A DNA stretch of 64,000 nucleotides, taken from assembly GCA_947623455.1 (NCBI GenBank), contig OX392540.1, forward strand, positions 7,705,432 through 7,769,431. The letters are read 5' to 3'. Positions 12,830 to 23,684 of the stretch are shown here, piece by piece. Numbering within the stretch: the first letter of the stretch is position 1; the number at the start of each line of letters is the position of its first letter. A program made the position numbers and the translations under genes. Under the pieces are notes generated by a model, which was not told where the DNA came from, ran no database searches, and saw only the letters and a list, made by a program, of their open reading frames with translations. The stretch is from Mimachlamys varia (lineage: Eukaryota; Mollusca; Bivalvia; Pectinida; Pectinidae).

Positions 12830-13745
12830 GAATAACAAACTTTGCTGGACACGTGCTTGGCTCAAGGGTAAAGGTTATGATGTCACATGTCCTGGAGGCT
12901 ACCCAGACTGCACGGCCAACACTGACAAGTATGATGGTCTGTCAGAGAACACCATGGGAAAGGACATTGGAGATCAGTTAACCAGACAATGTGTTTTGGT
13001 AAAATATGACACAACGGACGGTGATGGCACTGGAGCCCAAGGCCTTGAAAAAGCCATGCGAGCCCTACAACCGATGTGGAAAGGCTGATCCCACTCACCT
13101 AGGGAGAGCACAGTTCTGCAAATGTAATAGTGCTCAGTTCAGTGAGTCTATGTTTCCTGCACGAACAAGAGTCATGAAAGCACACTCCCAAAAAATATTT
13201 TCTCAGGACTGTAGCTGATGTAGCTACATAATGAAAATATGGACCCAATTACCACCCGCTTATCTGCTGTGTTAGATGCTACTGTTTCGTGCTACTCAAA
13301 GTGTAAGCTGTATTCTGTGGTGTGTTCTGGTGGTGCCAGTAACAACTGGACGAATTCCTGAGTTCGAATTCACATGACAACAGATGACCCGATGCTGGTT
13401 CTGGAGCTCCTGGGAATGAAACTGAGTACTGATACAGTTCGAACGATGAGGCTGAATACCTCCACACAGAAGAATGAGGGATGCCACCGAGGGATAAATG
13501 TTGTGTTACCAAAATACCAGAATTATGCACGGAACCCTGAGGGGAGGTTAGACAACACGATCCTAACCCTGTATAACACAGCAGGTAAAGCCATTCGACA
13601 GAAAGTGGAACACTTAGGAGGTACTCTGAGTGCAGAGATGAAGTGTAAGCTGGACCAAATCAGCTCAGAGGAACTGTACCAACGTCGGCGGCAGTACTTA
13701 CCAGAGGTCCAGAAAAAAGAAATAGTTGCTGGCCCAAAAACATAA
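12830..13745 (+). pseudogene. Mutator-like (MULE) transposase remnant
   Basis: Three frames must be joined to read it. The first (from about 12873) gives GYDVTCPGG, ENTMGKDIGDQL and VKYDTTDGDGTGAQGLEKAM. The frame is lost near 13085, and the next gives ADPTHLGRAQF and SAQFSESMFPARTRVMKAH. Further on come CYSKCKLYSVVCSGG and NTSTQKNEG, then RNPEGRLDNTI, KVEHLGGTLS and ELYQRRRQYLP. From memory this order (a TTDGD block, an R-D/P-T-HLG block, FS-MFP-RT, a C-C-VC-G-NW block and a NT-TQK-E block) matches the Mutator-like transposase domain proteins of molluscs and cnidarians. Frameshifts and stops show it is dead. The call rests on recalled motif order, not on a search. Confidence 0.6.
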
Positions 13746-13887
13746 GCATCATGCAAAGAAGTCCAGGTGTGTTTGGAAGTCTGATTACAGGAGAGGTCAA
13801 CTTGATCCACCCATCAATCAGTCTAAGGGAGATAATCGGCCTGAGGACCATCTCTACTAAAAAGAATAGTAATGACATTATTAGATA

Positions 13888-15224
13888 CGAGGGGTGTTCA
13901 AAAAATAATGTCACTTGCATCGGTGCTCATATAGCGGAAGTACTTTTGTTTATTTTAACTTGCTCTGCCCTTCAAAATACTCTCCGCCAGCCAGAACACA
14001 CCTTTTTAGCCGGTCAATCCATTTTTGGAAGCATTTTTCATACTCTTCAATGGGTACACCCATCAGACACTGGTAAACAGCAGATCCAAGGGCATTTCTC
14101 GAATTGTATCTCCTTCCAGATAAATGATATTTAAGTTTTGGAAAGAGAAAATAGTCGCAGGGGGCCAAGTCTGGCGAATACGGAGGGTGCGGAAGGACGG
14201 TAACCTTCTCTGAGTCCAAAAAGTCAGTCACAATACGTGCCTTGTGAGCGGGTGCATTACCGTGCAAAAGTCGGACATACTTAAGTCCTGTTTTGGGGCG
14301 GCGACTTTTGTAGTAGTTCTTCAACTTTCTCAGAACAACGTTTTTATAGAACTTGCCTGTGACCGTTCTGCCTTTTGGCACCGGGATTTGAATAGCTTGA
14401 CCCTTATTAGTGAAAAAAATAGCATACAAAACCTTCTTTACCGTTCGTATTCGTTTGGCAATACTTGGGCGTCTGGCATTTTTAGTGGCCCATATTCGGT
14501 TGGCAACCTTCCGCTGTGGTTCAAAAATATACACCCAGGTCTCTTCACCAGTTACTATATTATCAAAAGCCTTTTTACTATATTTTGGGTACATTTTGAG
14601 AAGTTTTTTTGCCATTGTTACACGCGTCTTCTTTTGCTCATCCGTTAACAAATGGGGTATCCATCTTGCATTTATCTTTCTAACTTTTAGGTGTTTCTTC
14701 AAAATTGCATGAACTCTTGCTAACGCAAGTTTGTCATTCGAGCCAATTGTCTTACGGTGAATCGAGCATCAGTTTGGAGGATATGTCGGATTTTTTCTAT
14801 GTTACCTTTGGTCGTAGTTGTTGCAGGACGACCTGGGTGAGCAGCATCTTTCAGTTGCTGCTGCCCAGAACAAAATTTACCTACCCACCTACAAACAGTC
14901 CTGTGAGACATTTGGCCCTCCCCATAAATGTCACACACCTCGCGGTGAATATCTACAGCCTTTATGCCGAGTAATGACCTACGTTTTATATAGGCCCTAA
15001 TTTCAAGAAAATTTTCATCTCGTTTTCCTGTCAGTTTGTGTCTAGTCTAACGAATAGGCTATGAAACGATGTACACTGTACCAAGGCCAGTGAACGGGTG
15101 GACGAGATATTTACCCGTGTCGCGAGCCATTGATCACTCAATCGACACGAGGTGGTTTTGTGCATAAATTGCACGATTTCCGCGAAATAAAGCACAGATG
15201 ACATTATTTATGGAACACCCCTCG
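13888..15224 (-). mobile_element. Complete mariner element with TIRs and TA target duplication
   Basis: The ends are inverted and nearly identical over about 27 bp. Left begins CGAGGGGTGTTC at 13888, and right, read on the minus strand, begins with the same 12 bases from 15224; both then continue into AAATAATGTCA. TA dinucleotides flank it at 13886-13887 and 15225-15226, as expected for Tc1/mariner insertion. The length of 1,337 bp is normal for mariner. It sits about 140 bp beyond the end of the Mutator-like remnant. Confidence 0.9.
13950..15022 (-). pseudogene. Mariner transposase, inactivated
   Basis: The transposase would cut and paste the element at TA sites. The N-terminal part (ENFLEIRAYIKRRSLLGIKA, then MSHRTVCRWV) contains the helix-turn-helix region. 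A one-base deletion near 14710-14720 separates it from the 250-codon catalytic part, which starts at VHAILKKHLKV. No in-frame ATG remains before the N-terminal part. In the DD34D catalytic core the first Asp is Glu (TGEETW, codon 14544-14546). The second is Gly (LLHGNAPAH, codon 14259-14261). The third is kept (APCDYFLFPKL, codon 14154-14156). The element therefore could not encode an active enzyme. PHPPYSPDLAPCDYF and WIDRLKRCV are standard mariner family signatures. Confidence 0.9.
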
Positions 15225-15226
15225 TA

Positions 15227-15670
15227 CATTTTTTAAATCTGAGGCAAATTCTAATTTCCAAATTGTAATAACAACAAAACATTACATATATATGACTACA
15301 TTTTGAGGGGGCCTCCACGTTGGCGGTAGTTGGAAATATTGTCTCTTTAGATTCAATGAAAATATTGTATCTTTAGATCAATAGCTAATACCCTCAAACA
15401 ATTTTCAAATTCACCAAACAGTCTTTAAAACCTAAATGACCATAGCATACATTTGAATTTAGACAGTACTGTCTATTATTATTAATTAAATGTGGCTCCT
15501 CCAAACTTATATGATCAACATGAACACATAAACTATTATGGGACATATGGGAACGATTTTAAATCGATATACATTATTGATAAATAATATATTTCACATA
15601 CCAATTAGACCTTTCCGGTTCCGCATGAGTGAACAAAAATACAAATGCATACGAGAGGTAGTAAGCTTAA
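15227..15670. other. Non-coding spacer
   Basis: AT-rich sequence right of the mariner. Two short related segments (TTGTCTCTTTAGATTCAATG and TTGTATCTTTAGATCAATAG, near 15340-15385) form a small local duplication. Nothing else seen. Confidence 0.4.
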
Positions 15671-15675
15671 GTGGG

Positions 15676-15724
15676 TCAATCGGGAACCCCTCGTTTACGG
15701 AAGGTGCCGGCGGTTCCCGATTGA
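15676..15724. promoter_or_regulatory. Perfect 13-bp inverted repeat (hairpin)
   Basis: TCAATCGGGAACC at 15676-15688 is the exact complement of GGTTCCCGATTGA at 15712-15724, with a 23-base loop. It lies in a CpG-containing patch just upstream of CCAAT and E-box motifs. Function unknown. Confidence 0.6.
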
Positions 15725-15737
15725 TAAGAATGGGAGT

Positions 15738-15905
15738 GCCATGTCAGCCAATCATAGTTCTTATCGCGGGCCACGTGCTCACCGCATCTCACCACAAACC
15801 AATCACATGTACTCGGCTACAAATCATTAACGTTCTTCAAGCACGTGTGCCTCAACCTCAAATGAATTAAACGGTGACTTGGGCGAATCCGATATAAAAA
15901 TACGG
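15738..15905 (+). promoter_or_regulatory. Possible promoter-like patch
   Basis: Within 170 bp there are two CCAAT motifs (AGCCAATCA near 15747, AACCAATCA near 15796), a CACGTG E-box near 15772 and a TATA-like GATATAAAAATA near 15889. No coding exon follows that I can support, so this may be the start of a non-coding transcript, a transposon promoter, or chance. Confidence 0.25.
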
Positions 15906-16005
15906 TCACTATCAGTGAAACAAGTTTTGGTCTGGGCCGAAAACGGGCGGAAACAACGCCTTTGTTTTTGCTCATAGAGTTTAAAAGAAATTTGTGTGTT
16001 TTCAT

Positions 16006-17010
16006 ATCACACTACAAGCTATCACCCATAAGAGTAACAAAATTGTTACTGAAATGGACAACAGTTACTCAAATGCAGGTGTACACCGTTGTGCCTTACA
16101 TGTTTAACACCAGAAACAGATTTTGAATTGCCAGAAAATCACAAGCATGCGTATAACACAAAAATCGGCCTATTATACGCCAACTGGGTATGAATTTGCT
16201 ACTAAAAATAGCTAAAACCGCTTTAAACTCGCCCTTTTCCTTGTCGTATTAATGATGATAAAATAAATAACATTTTGTCAATCGGGATAAGGATTTGATA
16301 ACAGGCATGTATAATACAGCAATATGAGTTTCTGAATTTTCATGATTTTCATCATTAAGCCGACAATCTAACAAATCGTGAGTGAGGTACTTAACTGAAT
16401 TGGCTTCACTTTCCGACTGTGTCCAAGATCTTTGGACAATTGTCCTCCAATGTCCAATTCCTCCACAGGCATGACACAAGTATATCGGAGCCATACGGTT
16501 TCCCTGGGGGTCCACCAGTCGCAGCCATCGGGCATTTCTTTTGGAAGCGATTCTTGCGCTAGCCGGTTCCATGATTACAGTCAATTATTTTCTCTGAGCT
16601 ATTTTCATCAGACTTAACAACGTGGTCCCAATACTTAGGAAACGGAGAAAACACGTCCGTACCACTCAAAGGCTCGTCAGAAGATGGGCAGACACAGATA
16701 CCTGTATGATAAGCCCCACCTATCTCACGTACCTCTAATGCGGCACGCGACCTCTAATGCGACATGTGCTGAACTCTGACCCGGGCATAACCATAAACTC
16801 ATTTACATATATAACTTTGATAAAACGATTTCAAATGCTACCGTCTATGATTACTTATAATTGTGCAGCTCTGTTTTTGTTAATGTACCGTGGTTTTTTG
16901 TGTGTGTTAAATCAAATTCAAATTCTCATGTTATTCATATCTGTGTTATGACAGTGACTGCTTTATTGACAGTATAATAAAAACAAATAAACAAACAAAC
17001 AAACAAAAAA
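16006..17010. other. Gene-poor stretch with a zinc-knuckle-like frame and an AAAC tract
   Basis: On the minus strand, 16249-16584 is open for 111 codons and includes YLCHACGGIGHW, which has the CX2CX4H start of a retroviral-type zinc knuckle, but the final Cys is missing. It may be a relic of a retroelement gag-like protein; I cannot confirm it. A short tract of repeated AAAC units lies at 16981-17010, as at the tail of a retroposon. The rest is featureless. Confidence 0.3.
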
Positions 17011-17224
17011 CCGTTGCTCTGCTCATACACACGTGTCAATAATCAAACTGTACATACCGGAACATTTTATGAAAGTTTTCGCGTTCAATATCTGATGCTC
17101 TACTATACTACCAGATACGTATATATATGTGTTATTTAACGTGACTGCTATAAAACTCAAATTTTATTATCTTTTATTCCATAAACTTTATTTATTTTAC
17201 AACAATTGTCAAACAAGTTATCCA

Positions 17225-17415
17225 AACAATATAAACCACTCTTGTTGGCCCGGATGTTAGTACGCAAGCGGTCTTATTGTGGGAGGAAACCTAAGTACCA
17301 AGAGAAAACCCAAGTTGTCGGGCAGATAACCTAATACCTTTTTCACGTCCGATCGGGGAATCGAACCCTTGGTGAAAGGCAAGCGCGCTATCCACTGCAC
17401 CACCCGACTACCCAA
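17225..17415 (-). mobile_element. tRNA-derived SINE
   Basis: Read on the minus strand it begins GGGTGGTGCAGTGGATAGCG (A-box region) and then carries GGGTTCGATTCCCCGA (B-box, an internal Pol III promoter). A shared body follows, with CGTGAAAAAGGTATTAGG and GGTTTTCTCTTGG, and it ends at TCCGGGCCAACAAG. A second copy at 41540-41720 has the same order and orientation. The head is tRNA-like but diverged. Confidence 0.75.
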
Positions 17416-17651
17416 CCACCCTCATGTTTTGACGTTAGTGTGCTACAAGCTTCATTACTTTTGCAGTAGTAAGATGTGATTGTTTTATATCGTTCTAGGA
17501 AGTTTATAATATTTTTTCCATATGGCTGGAAGTCAAACAAAGTTGTTAATGGTATGTTGTCCTTAATGACGCCCTTTTCCGACTAATGCATAATATTAAT
17601 GCTTCCATCCGAAGCTTCATAGGAAGTTATTGCTACTTGATAAAACCATGT

Positions 17652-18818
17652 TCAAATACTGATGAGATCTTCGGAATGCACCATAAGTATATATCCCTTA
17701 TATATGGTTGTTTGTTCTTGCATCATATGAAGCAACTCTATTTGACGTCTTTTCGGCACAGCATCCCACAGATGCTGAAACACATTGTACATGCATTTGA
17801 CACAAGATGGTATCTTTATTGTTTGTAATTTGTGATATTTCTGACATATGTCCATAATTTCTTGGCTCTCATTTCCTGTAGATAAAATTGTACCCCAAGT
17901 CTGCGCATGTACCCTATTTTGTATATATAAATGACCTTTGTAGTGAACGAGGTATATATCTGTCACAGGAAGTGACGTCATAGACGTTGGTAAGTGTAAT
18001 GTAATTGTCAAGTACAACGCTATGGCGTCGTCGTTTTCCAATATTTTATCCCATGCACATGTGAGACTTCTGTTCTGTTTGTTCCACATTATAAGCCAAT
18101 TTTGATTGCTACTGCTGTCTGATGCTTCACAAACATCCGCTTCCCAGTTCTGTACATCTTCTCTGGTCAACAGGCAATTACAACCGTGATTCACCATTCT
18201 GCCGAGATCAAAATGGTGCCGTTCATAAATAATCGTGAGAAAATAATGGTCAAATCGTTTAAATTTTTCATCGGATTCAAACCGGCACCAACATATTTTC
18301 CGTCCCACTTGTTGCTGGATATAAACGTCACATCCTAAAAGATTAGCTGAAGCCTTGACTTCCGCTTCCGTTGCCCAGGAAAACACGCCCCCTTTTGTAT
18401 CCCTCATGTGTTCTAGATGTGCGTCAACATCACCGTCTATCAAACACTGGTAGAGATGTTTGTGGCCTCGCATGTGTTCTACAATGACGTCACGTAAAGT
18501 AGGATGAAATTGTTCAACACCTGTAACAGCTTTACTTAATGACCGGAAGAAGCAGTTTCCATCCCCTGTCACGTGATCTGTCACCCAAAACTTACGACTT
18601 CCGGTATAGATTGGAATCCAGTGATTCCTTGTACACAACGTGGGAGAAACGTCACATGGTTCATCGTCATCTATGACGTGATTATCTTCAAGGTCAATGT
18701 CATATTTACATAGAAACCTCGCGAAAATTTCTTCTCTCCCACAACATGTTTGCAAGTCGTCAAGGGCAGTAGCCACTGTCAGTACGGGATAGCATTCGAA
18801 CTCATGTATCTCTGTCAT
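17652..18818 (-). CDS. OTU-domain cysteine protease (putative deubiquitinase)
   Basis: A 388-residue protein in one coding exon. OTU proteases cut ubiquitin from proteins with a Cys-His-Asp/Asn centre. The signature GDGNCFFRSLSKAVTG gives Asp86 and nucleophile Cys89. The usual H-P-LR-V-HM stretch follows, and YERHHFDLG near residue 202 supplies the catalytic His and aromatic partner. Residues 1-65 are acidic and Cys-rich; the 180 residues after the OTU core match no domain I know. I take the ATG at 18818; the codon before it is GTG, and an in-frame stop lies a few codons further up. A good 3' splice site (TTTCCCGCAG) ends at 18856, so a 5' UTR intron is likely. An overlapping upstream ATG at 18849 opens a 15-codon frame that could damp translation. 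The domain is sure; activity and substrate are not shown. Confidence 0.85.
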   Translation of the reverse strand: MTEIHEFECYPVLTVATALDDLQTCCGREEIFARFLCKYDIDLEDNHVIDDDEPCDVSPTLCTRNHWIPIYTGSRKFWVTDHVTGDGNCFFRSLSKAVTGVEQFHPTLRDVIVEHMRGHKHLYQCLIDGDVDAHLEHMRDTKGGVFSWATEAEVKASANLLGCDVYIQQQVGRKICWCRFESDEKFKRFDHYFLTIIYERHHFDLGRMVNHGCNCLLTREDVQNWEADVCEASDSSSNQNWLIMWNKQNRSLTCAWDKILENDDAIALYLTITLHLPTSMTSLPVTDIYLVHYKGHLYIQNRVHAQTWGTILSTGNESQEIMDICQKYHKLQTIKIPSCVKCMYNVFQHLWDAVPKRRQIELLHMMQEQTTIYKGYILMVHSEDLISI

Positions 18819-18855
18819 CACTAGGCAGCATCAGGCTTTCGTTTTCCATAAAAAA

Positions 18856-20599
18856 CTGCGGGAAATAAAATTAAGAAAAAGTAATTAATCCTTCTTTTAA
18901 TAATAATGGCGCAATGATAACAATAACTTTTTCTTAAGTTTTCTTAAGACTTTTTTTTAATATTTTAGACATGTTAGTCCGGAAATGTTCGTCTAGGTGA
19001 ACATTTTTTCTTTCTCTAATGGGAACTGATTTATCATAATATAATTTTACTGTCCAATATACACCGATCTTACATCTTTGTATATATATCTGAGAACAAT
19101 TATAAAAAATGCTCTAAAGACACTAAAAAAATGAATTTAGCAGCAAGATTGGTTTTAGGAAATATAGTTCAACCGCTGAATTCGAGGACAAACAGCAGAT
19201 TTCAGAGAAAAAAAGCCACAAACTTCACAGTTTAAACATTTGTCATTTTGTCAAGACGTTTTGGTAAAAGGCCGCGAACAGTTATCGCAAAGTACCAGTT
19301 ATCACGAACATGCGCATATTCCAGCACACGCGTAATTTCCCGATGTCCGAGACTGAAGAAGAAGAGCCGGCAATGGCAAGATTACGTCCTTAAAAAACAA
19401 ACGACGTTATTATATTCTAAGATATTCTATTATAAGATAACATCCAAGCTGCTTGTTTTCAAAATCACGCCATGAGCTTGCGGGGGATCAAGATTCTATG
19501 AAATTACATCCCGATATCTCGGAAAATCTTATGAATCTGATATAGCATCACTGTATCTAGTACGCGGTAGAAGGAAGATAACTCATGGTGTGACTATGTA
19601 TCCAGGTAACAAGTCTTGCTAAAGTCACAGATTGACGTCTCCCTGTTAGAACTTTGTATGCATTGTGCAAAATAATAGTTTTTTGTTGATGCATTTTTCA
19701 ATAAATCATAGCAATTATTCAGTTATTCACAAACAGTAAAAAATATCCACTGTTATATATAAAATATATCTGCTCAATATGCACTGCCAGTACGTGCAGT
19801 AGTACACAAAAAAAGAACCTATGGCAAAAACAAACAAAATTAGCGATCTGCTTTCATCAGAATATTATTCTGACTTTTTTTAAACAGTTGAACTTGAAAA
19901 CAGTTGAGAAACTCACCCATTAAACAAACTTTAACTTATACAGATATGCCTCAAGGATTTGTCTTCAGGTCTGTCCCTGTCCATGGGATCTTTAATATAT
20001 AGTTTACTTAGGTTTTACGGCCCGTCGACAACAATGGTCATTAAGGACCAGACTTGTTCACTTCACAAAAGAGACGAGCATAAGATAAAATCGAGACTTG
20101 TATATTTTAAAAACATAGAAGACTAGTAAAGGACATTTAAGAATATATTATGATCTGCACTTAGCTGATTGTTTTATTTCGAAACATGCATTTTTGGCAT
20201 GTTTTGCCAACATTAAAATAGCTTAATAAATCATATGACAAAAACAAGGTCCATGATAAGAAATAGTTACACAATTGATCTTCAGTGAAATGTTCCCGAA
20301 ATAGTGATAGTAAGCTTACATAAATGTCACTTGATTGGCGTATGAATATTGGTTAAGTAATGCTTTTAAATATGGTCCGAGTAGCTATATACAGGCTTAC
20401 ACAATTTCTAATTATTCTTCTATGTAAATTTAACTTTATTCGAATTCAATATTGATTCACAAATTTCATGATTATTGAATAAAAATCTTTCTAATCGTCA
20501 TTCCAATTATCTACATCATATGGATGTTTGAAATGTTTTTGCCATTGATATGATTCTTATAACAGTTATATTTACGCAACATATTTAAAATCTACCCGT
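18856..20599. other. Non-coding 5' flank of the OTU gene
   Basis: AT-rich. The polypyrimidine tract and CAG acceptor of the presumed 5' UTR intron occupy the first 30 bases (minus strand). I could not identify the upstream exon. No other gene or array before the 40-bp repeat. Confidence 0.45.
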
Positions 20600-20850
20600 T
20601 AACAATCCCTGATGTCTGTCAAATTGTTCCATTATAATGAAACAATCCCCGATGTCTGTCAAATTGTTCCATTATAATGAAACAATCCCCGATGTCTGTC
20701 AAATTGTTCCATTATAATGAAACATTCCCTGATGTCTGTCAAATTGTTCCATTATAATGAAACATTTCCTGATGTCTGTCAAAATGTTCCTACATAAAGA
20801 AATAATTCCTGATGTCTGTTAATTTGTTCCTATCTAAAGAAACAATGTCT
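20600..20850. repeat. 40-bp tandem repeat, about six copies
   Basis: Units start near 20600, 20640, 20680, 20720, 20760 and 20800. Each has AACAATCCCCGATGTCTGTC followed by AAATTGTTCC and ATTATAATGA. The first four are nearly identical; the last two have drifted. Confidence 0.9.
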
Positions 20851-20860
20851 TATGTAGGCT

Positions 20861-21555
20861 AATCTCAAATCCCGAAACTGAATAGGATCGGGATATTTAT
20901 CAACTTATTCAATATATACTTACACCAGGACAACTGAGCGAATTCTATGTTATGGTCCCTTGTGGCTTGGCCGAGGCTGAAACATCAATGTACACAAATC
21001 CCATTTGTACCAATTAAAATAGCAACACAACATCACAGCGACGGATATTTAAAGCATATTATTTGCATGTATATAAAGTTGTAATAAGCACATGAATTAA
21101 GCGTGGGCAGGACTTTGTTTTATATGTGTCACGTGCTGCCACTTCTTGTAAACGGAAATGACGTTATTACTAAGTAAAAATTGATATTAGTATCCGATGA
21201 AACTTCGTTTCCTTTGCAAGGAAGCATACTGAAGCAAATGATTTTCATTCCAACAGAAGTTTGTGAAATAAAATATGTACATTGAAATGACAAAATAATT
21301 AAATTATTGCTACATGTAAACCAATGGTGGATCAAGTTCTCACAAAATATGTGTATTTTGTTTTGTCATTTCTCAATTACTAGATAACTAGATAGATTAA
21401 TAAAAAAATAACTATTTTAAATCAATCGAAGTGGTGTTCATCGGCATGTTCTTAACATAAATACACATTATATTACAAATATAATTTACCTTATCTTAAT
21501 AACATGTAATGCCCTTATGCAATGCTCATATTACTTTTAAGAAATTAAATGATAA
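20861..21555. other. Non-coding spacer
   Basis: AT-rich with no supportable gene, RNA or repeat. Confidence 0.45.
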
Positions 21556-21850
21556 TTGAACAAATAAAATCAAAGAAAAGCGAAGCGTCCACAAAACCAT
21601 AATCTGAAATCAAAATCGATTAAACTAGAGGCACAATATGAACAAAGGAAATAATTACTTGAAGACGTAAAAAGTAAAAGTACAAGAGAATAACACCATA
21701 TATTCCGGAAGAGTAAGCGTCTTTCACTTAATCGGCGACATCCGCCTTGTAAATCGTGGTCACATTCAAGTAAACATCAAGTCTTCAAAGTGGGTACCGA
21801 GTCATCATGCTCAATCACATCAAGTAAGCACACTAATGAGCATATTAACA
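21556..21850 (-). repeat. Dispersed repeat family X, copy 2
   Basis: The minus strand carries the family blocks in order: a TGCTCATTAGTGTGCTTAC start, GTCGCCGATTAAGTGAAAGA, a TTCCGGAATATATGGTG version of the EcoRI-like block, and ATCGATTTTGATTTCAG. It is more diverged than copy 1. Confidence 0.75.
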
Positions 21851-22044
21851 AATGTCCATCTTCATATCACACGAAGATACAAAATATTCCTGTAAACGGA
21901 ATATATGCGTCAATATAATCTTTTCGTATTATTTTTATTAGTGAAAGTTGTACTGTCAACTTACCGAGATAAATACACATACATATACTTTGTGCGCGTG
22001 AGAAAGATAGAACTTGTGACATAGCTGACAGACCTAAACAACAC

Positions 22045-22932
22045 ATGTAATAGTTTGAACAGCCATCGTGTATTGTTAAAACAGTCATCGTATGTATGGT
22101 TATAATAGCCATCGTGTATCGATGGAAGAGCAATCTTGTATCATTATAACAGCCATCGTGTATCGTAAGAACAGCAATCGTGTATCGTTAACATCTATCT
22201 TGCATTGTAAGGACAACAATCGTGTATTGTTGGAGCAGCCATCGAGAAACGTTGGAAAAACAGTCATGTAACGTTGGAACAGCCATCATGTATACAGTAG
22301 TTTGAACAACCATCGTGTATCGTTGGAATAGCCATCGTGTTTCGTTAAAACAGTAATCGTATATACATGTAGTTGTAACAGCCATCGTATATAGTTGGAA
22401 CAGCCATCGTGTATCGTTATAACAGCCATCGTATATCGTTATAACAGCCATCGTGTATCGTTATAACAGCCATCGTGTATCGTTATAACAGCCATCGTGT
22501 ATCGTTATAACAGCCATCGTGTATCGTTATAACAGTAATCGTATATACATGTAGTTGTAACAGCCATCGTATATAGTTGGAACAGCCATCGTGTATCGTT
22601 ATAACAGCCATCGTGTATCGTTATAACAGCCATCGTGTATCGTTATAACAGCCATCGTGTATCGTTATAACAGCCATCGTGTATCGTTATAACAGCCATC
22701 GTATATAGTTGGAACAGCCATCGTGTATCGTTATAACAGCCATCGTGTATCGTTATAACAGCCATCGTGTATCGTTATAACAGCCATCGTATATAGTTGG
22801 AACAGCCATCGTGTATCGTTATAACAGTCATCGTGTATCATTATAACAGCCATCGTGTATCGTTATAACAGCCATCGTGTATCGTTATAACAGCCATCGA
22901 GTATCGGTATAACAGCCATCGTATATTGTAGT
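22045..22932. repeat. 22-bp minisatellite, about 40 copies
   Basis: The unit is CAGCCATCGTGTATCGTTAT plus AA. The first 350 bp are irregular (TTGGAACAGCC and TTTGAACAACC variants). From 22430 on the units are nearly perfect, with repeated blocks containing CATCGTATATAGTTGGAA that mark a higher-order period. Frames on the minus strand (21867-22451) are by-products. Confidence 0.95.
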
Positions 22933-23034
22933 TATTTTTAGTTAATATTGTACATACACTAATAATTTGGTCACATTGAAAAATAATCTTTACCTTTGTA
23001 TGATATGAAGGCGATTTGTATGATTTGATATGCT

Positions 23035-23290
23035 CATTAGTATTCCTACTTGTTTTGATATTAAAAATACGCCTTAGTGCTCAATTCGAGTACGTGACAT
23101 TTAAATGGAGGTGAAGAAGATTTACATGCTTAGTGTTGTCGATTAAGCCGAAACCGCGTCCTCGTCCGAAACAAGTAGTCATATTTTCTTAATGTTTGTT
23201 GTTTCTTTTGTTCCTATATTTTCCATAATTAAATTGAATTTGAGTTTAGATTATGGTTTCGTTGATCTTTTGGTTTTCTCTGATTGCTTT
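23035..23290 (+). repeat. Dispersed repeat family X, copy 3 (diverged)
   Basis: Starts at TGCTCATTAGTATTCCTAC, then GTGACATTTAAATGGA, TGTTGTCGATTAAGCCG, TTTTGTTCCTATATTTTCC and TTGAGTTTAGATTATGGTTT, ending in TGGTTTTCTCTGATTG. This is the X order with many substitutions. Confidence 0.65.
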
Positions 23291-23309
23291 GTTGCATGTT
23301 CCAGTTTAT

Positions 23310-23665
23310 AACTGCCGATGCATGTGATTTTTTGGTGCGCTCACTTGTTACCTCACGGCTGGATTATGGTAATACTGTGGTATATTTGACAGACTAATAA
23401 GTCGCCTACAGAAGGCCAAGAGCACTGCAGCACGTTTCGTTTCTCGTGTGTTGTTGTGTTCATTGCACTGGTTACCTGTACAATACAGGTCACAGTAGAA
23501 AATCTTGGTATACACATACAAGGCACTGGGTGGAACAGCTCCCCAGTACATATGGCAGCTAGTTACCCTATATCAGCCGTCACGATCACTGAGGTCGGAG
23601 ACAGAATCATTGTTGTGTGTCCCGAAATTTCGTACTGTGACATATGGAAACATACCTTAATCAAA
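23310..23665 (+). pseudogene. Non-LTR retrotransposon reverse-transcriptase 3' fragment
   Basis: Frames read LVTSRLDYGNTVVY, SRLQKAKSTAARFVSR, LHWLPVQYR, YTYKALGGTAPQYI and RSETESLLCVP. These are the characteristic C-terminal RT signatures of LINEs (the SRLDY-N, LQ-N-AAR-V, LHWLPV--R and KAL-G-AP-Y blocks). Stops and frame changes lie between them, for example after YLTD and after QYRSQ, so it is a relic. The CR1/Jockey-like group is likely but not settled. Confidence 0.8.
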
Positions 23666-23684
23666 TGTAGTCCTTAACGGGGTA

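Noticed and set aside
12793..13218. Separate small genes at 12793-12981 and 13006-13218
   Set aside because: They are different frames of one frameshifted transposase remnant; the first is not even the transposase frame.
13950..14702. 250-codon mariner frame as a host gene
   Set aside because: It is the C-terminal part of the transposase inside intact mariner ends, with mutated catalytic residues.
16249..16584. Zinc-knuckle protein gene on the minus strand
   Set aside because: Only CX2CX4H is present and the last Cys is missing; no neighbouring retroelement domains were found. Kept only as a remark.
18819..18821. GTG at 18819-18821 as start of the OTU protein
   Set aside because: Non-ATG initiation has no support here, and an ATG follows immediately.
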